A DNA stretch of 64,000 bases from positions 210,531-274,530 of the forward strand of contig NZ_FYEE01000007.1 of assembly GCF_900187645.1 (NCBI RefSeq), read 5' to 3'. A program made the translations under genes and the position numbers. The notes under the pieces are model-generated. The model saw nothing but the letters and a program-made list of their open reading frames with translations. It ran no database searches and was not told the origin of the DNA. Origin of the DNA: Pseudomonas sp. Irchel 3E20 (lineage in GTDB: Bacteria; Pseudomonadota; Gammaproteobacteria; Pseudomonadales; Pseudomonadaceae). Of this stretch, positions 58,415 to 64,000 are shown piece by piece (the stretch's first letter is position 1; each line of letters opens with the position of its first letter).

Positions 58415-59002
58415 TCAGCGATGGAGCACGATACGCCCGCGGCTGAGGTCGGCCAGTTGGCGCTGCAACAGGCCGATGTGTTCCTCGGCCACGCCCAGTT
58501 GCAGCTCGACACCGTTGCCGGTGAAAGTCTCGTCCAGCACCAGGCCACCGAGCTCGGTGACCCGTAACCGGACCACCGCCAGTTCGTTGAAGCCACAGGC
58601 GCATGCCAGGGGGACTCGGCTGACCAACGCGATGCGTTCGGCGCCTTGCAGGCATTTGTTGGCGCTGCCGCCGTAGGCCCGGGCGAGGCCGCCGGTGCCC
58701 AGTTGAATGCCGCCGTACCAGCGGATCACCAGCACCGCGACCTGGTCGCAGGCCTGCGCCTCAATGGCGGCAAGGATGGGGCGCCCGGCGGTGCCACCGG
58801 GCTCGCCGTCGTCGCTGCTGCGGTACTGCTCGGCGACTTTCCACGCCCAGCAGTTGTGGGAGGCGTTCAGGTCGCTGTGCTGCTCAATAAAGGCCTGGGC
58901 CTCGGCGGCGCTGGTGACGGGGGCGGCGAGGGCGATAAAGCGGCTTTTGCGGATCTCTTCGCGGTACTCGCAAAGGCCGGCCAGGGTGAAGGGCATGGAC
59001 AA
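58415..59002 (-). CDS. YigZ/IMPACT family protein
   Basis: A 195-residue member of the IMPACT/YigZ family. The N-terminal UPF0029 domain carries ASHNCWAWKV, SDDGEPGGTAGRPILAAIE and VLVIRWYGGIQLGTGGLARAYG, the family signature, followed by a short alpha-beta C-terminal domain. Eukaryotic IMPACT acts on Gcn1/Gcn2 control of translation; the bacterial role is unclear. It lies 4 bases from the TetR-type gene on the same strand. Confidence 0.9.
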   Translation of the reverse strand: MSMPFTLAGLCEYREEIRKSRFIALAAPVTSAAEAQAFIEQHSDLNASHNCWAWKVAEQYRSSDDGEPGGTAGRPILAAIEAQACDQVAVLVIRWYGGIQLGTGGLARAYGGSANKCLQGAERIALVSRVPLACACGFNELAVVRLRVTELGGLVLDETFTGNGVELQLGVAEEHIGLLQRQLADLSRGRIVLHR

Positions 59003-59006
59003 GGCT

Positions 59007-59669
59007 CTATAGGCTGGGCGTGAGGCCGCAGCCCTTGAGGATGATGCGGATCAGGTTATCGCCGGCGGCGTCCATGTCCTGGCGGGTAAGCTTGGCGCGG
59101 CCCGTAACGCGGCAGATCTGCGTGGCGAAATCGGCATAGTGCTGGGTGCTGCCCCACAGCAGAAAGATCAGGTGCACCGGGTCGATCGGGTCCATCTTGC
59201 CGGCATCGATCCAGGCCTGGAACACCGCGGCGCGGCCGGTGAACCAGGTGCGGTAGTCCTGGGTGAAATATTCGCTCAGGCACTCACCGCCGCTGATGAT
59301 CTCCATGGCGAAAACCCGCGAGGCTTGGGGCTGGCGCCGCGAGAACTCCATTTTGGCGCGGATGTAGCGCGTCAGCGCCTGGGCCGGGTCGTCCTCGGCG
59401 GTGAGGGTGTTGAAGGTGCTGTCCCACAACTCGATGATGTGGCTCAGCACCGCCACATACAGCCCCAATTTGTGGGTGAAGTAGTAGTGCAGGTTCGCCT
59501 TGGGCAGCCCGGCCTTTTGCGCGATGGTGTTCATGCTGGTGCCTTTGAACCCGTGGCGGGCGAATTCATCTTCGGCGGCCTTGAGAATCGCCTCTTCATT
59601 CTTCTGGCGAATGCGGCTGGCCGGTTTGCCGCTGGGCGCGGCGGTGTGGGCGGGGACTTCAAGGGTCAT
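59007..59669 (-). CDS. TetR family regulator, RutR-like
   Basis: A 220-residue TetR regulator. The N-terminal helix-turn-helix (EFARHGFKGTSMNTIAQKAG) is followed by KANLHYYFTHKLGLYVAVL. The C-terminal half contains SRVFAMEIISGGECLSEYF, close to the ligand domain of RutR, the uracil-sensing regulator of pyrimidine breakdown. Proximity to beta-alanine catabolic genes fits, since beta-alanine is the product of reductive uracil breakdown. The ligand is inferred. Confidence 0.85.
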   Translation of the reverse strand: MTLEVPAHTAAPSGKPASRIRQKNEEAILKAAEDEFARHGFKGTSMNTIAQKAGLPKANLHYYFTHKLGLYVAVLSHIIELWDSTFNTLTAEDDPAQALTRYIRAKMEFSRRQPQASRVFAMEIISGGECLSEYFTQDYRTWFTGRAAVFQAWIDAGKMDPIDPVHLIFLLWGSTQHYADFATQICRVTGRAKLTRQDMDAAGDNLIRIILKGCGLTPSL

Positions 59670-59756
59670 GGGCAATTCCGAACAGGTCCGTGGGTGCAAC
59701 CTGTGCACAGATAACTTACCGGCGCATATCAGACAAGTCTTACGGTCATAAAAGCC

Positions 59757-60677
59757 TTAGCTCGTTGCGGCCAAGGCTTTGAGGAAGCTTTCCAGCACCA
59801 GGTGGGGGCGCCGGCCCTTGCGCGTGACCGAGGCCAGGCTCAGGTCATAGAAGCGCGACGCGGGTTTGAGTGCCCGCAGCCGCCCCTGCTGGACCCAGAG
59901 CTGGGCGTAGTGGTCGGGAAGGTAGCCGATGTAGCGCCCGGTGAGGATCAAAAATGCCATGCCTTCGCGGTCCGAGGCGCTGGCGGTGCAGTTGAGGGCC
60001 TGGTAATGGGCCTGGATCTCGGCGGGCAGGCGGAAGGTCGGGGCGATGGCATCCTGGCTGTTGAGGCGCAGGTCTTCGAGTTGCTGGTCATCGACATAGA
60101 ACAGTGGGTGGCCCACCGCGCAGTACAGCAGCGAGCGCTCGCTGTACAAGGGTTGGTAGTCCAACCCCGAGAGCGCGCTGGCCTGGGGCACCACGCCGAC
60201 ATGCAGGCGACCGTCGAGCACCCCTTGTTCCACCTCGCTGGGGGCGATCATGCGGATCTGGATCTGCACGTTCGGCCCGCGCTCCTTGAGCTGGGCCAGG
60301 GCGTGGGTGATGCGCATGTGGGGGACGGTTACCAGGTTGTCGGTCAGGCCGATGGTCAACTCGCCGCGCAGGTGTAGGTGTAGGCCGTTGACCTCGGTAC
60401 GAAAACTTTCCAGGGCACTTAATAGCTGCAGGGCCGACTGGTACACCTCACGGCCTTCCTCTGTCAGGGAAAACCCTGCGCGGCCGCGTTGGCATAGGCG
60501 CAGGCCGAGGCGTTGTTCGAGGTCGCTCATCTGTTGGCTGATGGCCGAGCGGCCAATCCCGAGCACGGACTCGGCGGCAGAGAAACCGCCGCACTCGACC
60601 ACGCTGCGAAAGATGCGCAGCAGGCGGATGTCGAAGTCGCTGACTTGGGCCAGTGGATCGGGGCGGCGGGTGCTCAT
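59757..60677 (-). CDS. bauR: LysR family regulator of beta-alanine catabolism, BauR-like
   Basis: A 306-residue LysR regulator, divergent from bauA with 122 bases between. The N-terminal helix-turn-helix is VVECGGFSAAESVLGIGRSA. The arrangement matches the P. aeruginosa bauR/bauA pair (PA0133/PA0132), where BauR activates beta-alanine use. A TAGTCA-N5-TGACTG inverted repeat just before its ATG is a candidate operator. Confidence 0.85.
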   Translation of the reverse strand: MSTRRPDPLAQVSDFDIRLLRIFRSVVECGGFSAAESVLGIGRSAISQQMSDLEQRLGLRLCQRGRAGFSLTEEGREVYQSALQLLSALESFRTEVNGLHLHLRGELTIGLTDNLVTVPHMRITHALAQLKERGPNVQIQIRMIAPSEVEQGVLDGRLHVGVVPQASALSGLDYQPLYSERSLLYCAVGHPLFYVDDQQLEDLRLNSQDAIAPTFRLPAEIQAHYQALNCTASASDREGMAFLILTGRYIGYLPDHYAQLWVQQGRLRALKPASRFYDLSLASVTRKGRRPHLVLESFLKALAATS

Positions 60678-60681
60678 AGTT

Positions 60682-60698
60682 TAGTCATGGCCTGACTG
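60682..60698. promoter_or_regulatory. Candidate BauR operator
   Basis: An inverted repeat tagtca-N5-tgactg lies between divergent bauR and bauA, five bases before the bauR start. One arm position mismatches. The position suits autoregulation; it is a candidate only. Confidence 0.4.
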
Positions 60699-60799
60699 AA
60701 GGTTAGAAAAGTTGGATTTCACCGACTTTATCGCCGTGGCAACTTAGTCGCAATCACGCTTTTGTCCGACATTGCCTTTCGCCTGTTGAGGTTCTGCTC

Positions 60800-62149
60800 A
60801 TGAACATGCCCGAAAACGCGACCACATCCCTGGCCAGCCAACTCAAGCTCGACGCCCATTGGATGCCCTACACCGCCAACCGCAATTTCCAGCGCGACCC
60901 GCGTTTGATCGTGGCGGCTGAGGGCAGCTATCTGATCGATGACAAGGGCCGCCGGGTGTATGACTCGCTGTCGGGCCTGTGGACCTGCGGCGCGGGGCAC
61001 ACCCGGAAGGAAATCCAAGAAGCGGTAGCCAAGCAACTGGGCACTCTGGACTACTCACCGGGTTTCCAATATGGCCATCCGCTGTCATTCCAACTGGCGG
61101 AGAAAATCACCGAACTGACCCCCGGCAACCTCAACCACGTGTTCTTCACTGACTCCGGTTCCGAGTGCGCGGACACCGCAGTGAAAATGGTGCGCGGCTA
61201 CTGGCGCCTCAAGGGGCAAGCCACCAAGACCAAAATGATCGGCCGCGCCCGGGGCTATCACGGCGTCAACATCGCCGGCACCAGCCTGGGCGGGGTCAAT
61301 GGCAACCGAAAACTGTTCGGCCAGGCCATGATGGACGTCGATCACTTGCCCCACACCCTGCTGGCGAGCAACGCCTATTCGCGCGGCATGCCGCAGCAGG
61401 GCGGTATTGCCCTGGCGGATGAACTGCTCAAACTCATTGAGCTGCACGATGCGTCCAACATCGCGGCAGTGTTCGTCGAGCCGATGGCCGGTTCCGCCGG
61501 CGTGTTGGTGCCGCCCCAGGGCTACCTGCAACGCCTGCGCGAGATCTGCGACCAACACAACATCCTGCTGGTGTTCGACGAAGTCATCACCGGGTTTGGC
61601 CGTACCGGCGCGATGTTCGGCGCCGACAGCTTTGGCGTGACGCCGGACCTGATGTGCATCGCCAAACAAGTCACCAACGGCGCCATCCCCATGGGTGCAG
61701 TGATTGCCAGCAGCGAGATCTACCAGACCTACATGAACCAGCCGACGCCGGAGTACGCAGTGGAATTCCCCCACGGCTACACCTATTCGGCCCACCCCGT
61801 GGCCTGCGCGGCGGGGTTGGCGGCGCTGGACCTGCTGCAAAAGGAAAACCTGGTGCAAAGCGTGGCCGACGTCGCGCCGCATTTTGAAAATGCCCTGCAC
61901 GGCTTGAAAGGCGCGAAGAACGTCATCGATATCCGCAACTATGGCCTGGCCGGCGCGATCCAGATTGCCGGGCGCGACGGCGACGCCATCGTGCGGCCGT
62001 TCGAGGCAGGCATGGCGTTGTGGAAGGCCGGGTTTTACGTGCGCTTCGGCGGCGATACCTTGCAATTCGGGCCGACGTTCAACAGCAAACCCCAAGACCT
62101 GGATCGCCTGTTCGATGCCGTGGGCGAAGTACTGAACAAGATCGACTGA
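60800..62149 (+). CDS. bauA: Beta-alanine--pyruvate transaminase
   Basis: PLP-dependent class III aminotransferase, 449 residues, converting beta-alanine and pyruvate to malonate semialdehyde and L-alanine. The PLP lysine lies in [14 protein letters not shown] (about residue 289), with conserved [11 protein letters not shown] and [19 protein letters not shown] segments. It is preceded by the divergent LysR gene and followed after 40 bases by the semialdehyde dehydrogenase, matching bauA of P. aeruginosa. Confidence 0.93.
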   Translation: MNMPENATTSLASQLKLDAHWMPYTANRNFQRDPRLIVAAEGSYLIDDKGRRVYDSLSGLWTCGAGHTRKEIQEAVAKQLGTLDYSPGFQYGHPLSFQLAEKITELTPGNLNHVFFTDSGSECADTAVKMVRGYWRLKGQATKTKMIGRARGYHGVNIAGTSLGGVNGNRKLFGQAMMDVDHLPHTLLASNAYSRGMPQQGGIALADELLKLIELHDASNIAAVFVEPMAGSAGVLVPPQGYLQRLREICDQHNILLVFDEVITGFGRTGAMFGADSFGVTPDLMCIAKQVTNGAIPMGAVIASSEIYQTYMNQPTPEYAVEFPHGYTYSAHPVACAAGLAALDLLQKENLVQSVADVAPHFENALHGLKGAKNVIDIRNYGLAGAIQIAGRDGDAIVRPFEAGMALWKAGFYVRFGGDTLQFGPTFNSKPQDLDRLFDAVGEVLNKID

Positions 62150-62189
62150 TCCGACCCTCTTTATAAGAACCTTTGCTCAGGAGCCCGGC

Positions 62190-63683
62190 ATGAGCCGTAT
62201 TGCACATCTAATTAATGGCGAACTGGTGGCCGGCAACGGCGGCAGCGCAGACGTGTACAACCCGTCCACCGGCCAGGTGATCCATCAAGTACCGCTGGCC
62301 GGCCGCGACACCATTCAAGCGGCCATCGACTCGGCCAAGGCTGCGTTCCCGGCCTGGCGCAACACACCAGCGGCCAAACGGGCTCAAGTAATGTTCCGCT
62401 TCAAGCAATTGCTGGAGCAGAACGAGGGGCGCATTGCCCAATTGATTAGCGAAGAACATGGCAAGACCCTGGAGGACGCGGCTGGCGAGCTTAAGCGCGG
62501 CATTGAGAACGTCGAATACGCGTGCTCGGCGCCGGAGATTCTCAAGGGCGAGTACAGCCGCAATGTCGGCCCGAACATCGATGCGTGGTCCGACTTCCAG
62601 CCTCTGGGCGTGGTGGCGGGGATCACCCCGTTCAACTTCCCCGCCATGGTGCCGTTGTGGATGTACCCGCTGGCGATCGTCTGCGGCAACTGCTTCATCC
62701 TCAAACCCTCGGAGCGTGACCCCAGTTCCACCCTGTTGATCGCCCAACTGCTGCACGAGGCGGGGTTGCCCAATGGCGTGCTCAATGTCGTGCACGGCGA
62801 CAAGGGTGCGGTGGATGCGCTGATCGAAGCGCCAGAGGTCAAGGCCCTGAGCTTTGTGGGTTCGACGCCGATTGCCGAGTACATCTATAGCGAAGCCACC
62901 CGGCGCGGCAAACGGGTGCAAGCCCTGGGCGGGGCGAAGAACCACGCGGTGTTGATGCCGGACGCTGACCTGGACAACGCGGTCAGCGCCCTGATGGGCG
63001 CGGCTTATGGCTCGTGCGGCGAACGCTGCATGGCGATTTCGGTGGCGGTGTGCGTCGGCGATCAGGTAGCGGACGCCTTGGTGGCCAAGTTGGTGCCGCA
63101 AATCAAAGCCCTGAAGATAGGCGCGGGGACCTCCTGCGGCCTGGACATGGGGCCGCTGGTCTCCGGCCAGGCCCGTGACCGGGTCAGCGGCTATATAGAA
63201 GACGGCGTTGCGGCGGGCGCGCAATTGGTGGTGGACGGCCGTGGCCTCAGTGTGGCCGGGCATGAAGAAGGCTTCTTCCTCGGCGGCTGCCTGTTCGACC
63301 GCGTGACGCCGCAGATGCGCATCTATAAAGAAGAGATCTTTGGCCCCGTGCTGTGTGTGGTGCGCGTCAACAGCCTTGAAGCCGCCATGCAACTGATAAA
63401 CGACCATGAGTATGGCAACGGCACTTGCATCTTTACCCGGGACGGGGAAGCGGCGCGGTTGTTCTGCGACGAGATCGAAGTCGGCATGGTGGGCGTCAAC
63501 GTACCCTTGCCGGTGCCCGTGGCTTACCACAGCTTTGGTGGCTGGAAGCGCTCGCTGTTCGGCGACCTGCACGCCTATGGGCCGGACGGCGTGCGCTTCT
63601 ACACGCGACGCAAGGCTATCACCCAACGCTGGCCACAACGCGCTAGCCACGAGGCCTCGCAATTCGCCTTCCCCAGCCTGTGA
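62190..63683 (+). CDS. bauC: Malonate/methylmalonate-semialdehyde dehydrogenase (CoA-acylating)
   Basis: CoA-acylating aldehyde dehydrogenase, 497 residues, converting malonate semialdehyde to acetyl-CoA with release of carbon dioxide. Family marks are [40 protein letters not shown] and [14 protein letters not shown], whose Cys near residue 280 is the catalytic one. It follows bauA and closes the pathway. It is the same family as mmsA and iolA; the bauA neighbour supports bauC. The counterparts bauB and bauD are not downstream. Confidence 0.92.
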   Translation: MSRIAHLINGELVAGNGGSADVYNPSTGQVIHQVPLAGRDTIQAAIDSAKAAFPAWRNTPAAKRAQVMFRFKQLLEQNEGRIAQLISEEHGKTLEDAAGELKRGIENVEYACSAPEILKGEYSRNVGPNIDAWSDFQPLGVVAGITPFNFPAMVPLWMYPLAIVCGNCFILKPSERDPSSTLLIAQLLHEAGLPNGVLNVVHGDKGAVDALIEAPEVKALSFVGSTPIAEYIYSEATRRGKRVQALGGAKNHAVLMPDADLDNAVSALMGAAYGSCGERCMAISVAVCVGDQVADALVAKLVPQIKALKIGAGTSCGLDMGPLVSGQARDRVSGYIEDGVAAGAQLVVDGRGLSVAGHEEGFFLGGCLFDRVTPQMRIYKEEIFGPVLCVVRVNSLEAAMQLINDHEYGNGTCIFTRDGEAARLFCDEIEVGMVGVNVPLPVPVAYHSFGGWKRSLFGDLHAYGPDGVRFYTRRKAITQRWPQRASHEASQFAFPSL

Positions 63684-63688
63684 CGCAA

Positions 63689-63720
63689 AAGGTCCCTGCC
63701 GACTCTGGAAGGGCCTTTTT
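63689..63720 (+). terminator. Probable terminator of bauAC
   Basis: The imperfect arms aaggtccct and agggcctt are followed by ttttt, just after the bauC stop. Confidence 0.65.
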
Positions 63721-63751
63721 GACCGATATGACAGGTTTATGAAATTAACGG

Positions 63752-63779
63752 TTGACGGCGATTTATATCTGTCTATAAT
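63752..63779 (+). promoter_or_regulatory. Strong promoter upstream of a probable rRNA operon (P1)
   Basis: The -35 ttgacg and a perfect -10 tataat are 16 bases apart, with a C-rich discriminator after the -10 (tcgcccc). No gene lies between here and the window end, so it must feed a transcript starting beyond 64000. Confidence 0.8.
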
Positions 63780-63897
63780 TCGCCCCACTTCCGGCGCAGT
63801 CAAAACGGAAAACTCCTTGGTAAACAAAGAGTTATGCAGGTTTCGACAGCGCGGAGCTTCAGGTCATCGAAGCCCGAAAGGAGTTGAAAAAGAGGTG

Positions 63898-63925
63898 TTG
63901 ACAGCAGCGAGTAACGCTGTAGAAT
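63898..63925 (+). promoter_or_regulatory. Second strong promoter upstream of a probable rRNA operon (P2)
   Basis: A perfect -35 ttgaca and -10 tagaat are 16 bases apart, followed by tcgcctcccgc, a GC-rich discriminator as in stringently controlled promoters. The downstream stretch gttgaagttgttaaagattt resembles Pseudomonas rRNA leader sequence. The rRNA genes themselves are not in the window. Confidence 0.8.
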
Positions 63926-64000
63926 TCGCCTCCCGCTAACGAGTGATCGTCAGCGCAAGTGGTTGAAGTTGTTAAAGATTTCCCAGCGAAACTTTGAAAG

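Noticed and set aside
58149..58676. Overlapping open frames on both strands in the DnaA-box gap
   Set aside because: They overlap the real YigZ-family gene antisense or out of frame and have no conserved features or ribosome binding sites.
63780..63900. Possible tmRNA or small RNA gene after the first promoter (gcaggtttcgacagcgcgga)
   Set aside because: The sequence lacks the tRNA-like ends and tag reading frame of tmRNA, and the second strong promoter so close by fits an rRNA upstream region better.

Overview
The window is about 64 kb of high-GC chromosome from a Pseudomonas, most likely of the P. fluorescens/P. putida side of the genus. The evidence is the gene order (rplU-rpmA-obgE-proB; murJ-ribF-ileS-lspA-fkpB-ispH; bamD-rluD-pgeF-clpB; pilC-pilD-coaE-yacG; bauR/bauA-bauC), the protein sequences, and the many short GC-rich REP palindromes of the type common in fluorescent pseudomonads. 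No plasmid, phage, IS or CRISPR signature was seen.

Layout. 1-4.2 kb: ribosomal proteins, ObgE, proline synthesis (proB), CreA-like protein, rpsT. 4.4-12 kb: cell-wall, flavin, isoleucyl-tRNA, lipoprotein and isoprenoid genes in one co-directional run. 11.9-17.2 kb: type IV pilus minor pilins (fimT, pilV, pilW, pilX, pilE), thiO, and a PilR-like sigma-54 activator that has no receiver domain. 17.3-23.2 kb: bamD, rluD, pgeF, clpB. 23.5-23.9 kb: four tRNA genes (Asn, Pro, Lys and an identical second Pro). 24-26.8 kb: a compact operon DUF1780-MOSC-DUF3094-ndh. 27-31 kb: aromatic acid uptake genes (benK-like, benE, OprD-type porin) behind a BenR/XylS-like operator. 31-34 kb: small regulators and membrane proteins. 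34-37.5 kb: yacG-coaE-pilD-pilC with divergent pilA. 37.7-42.3 kb: a BON-domain gene with a sigma-54 promoter, then an ECF sigma/FecR/TonB-receptor iron signalling set. 42.4-46.2 kb: copper export (copA-cueR, copZ) with two CueR-type operators. 46-58 kb: transporters, regulators, oxidoreductases, adenine and 8-oxoguanine deaminases, a ChaA antiporter. 58.4-63.7 kb: YigZ, a RutR-like TetR protein and the beta-alanine catabolic genes bauR-bauA-bauC. 63.7-64 kb: tandem strong promoters that look like the start of a ribosomal RNA operon lying just beyond the window.

How the parts connect. The most notable theme is a type IV pilus system that is present but incomplete. Pilin, minor pilins, PilC and PilD remain, and pilA keeps a good sigma-54 promoter. 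However, the assembly ATPase gene pilB is absent from between pilA and pilC, no full-length pilY1 lies in the minor pilin cluster, pilS is absent, and the PilR-like activator has lost its phosphorylation domain. A second theme is regulation readable from DNA: a textbook BenR/XylS direct repeat before benK with no benR or benABC nearby, paired CueR palindromes, a heat-shock type promoter before clpB, a Fur-like box before the ECF sigma gene, and two sigma-54 promoters about 600 bp apart. A third theme is intergenic repeats: several REP/REPIN elements, one of which supplies the last residues of a membrane protein, and a DnaA-box-bearing direct repeat at 58.1-58.4 kb.

All names are from sequence recognition without database searches. 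Comparisons with P. aeruginosa PAO1 gene order are from memory.
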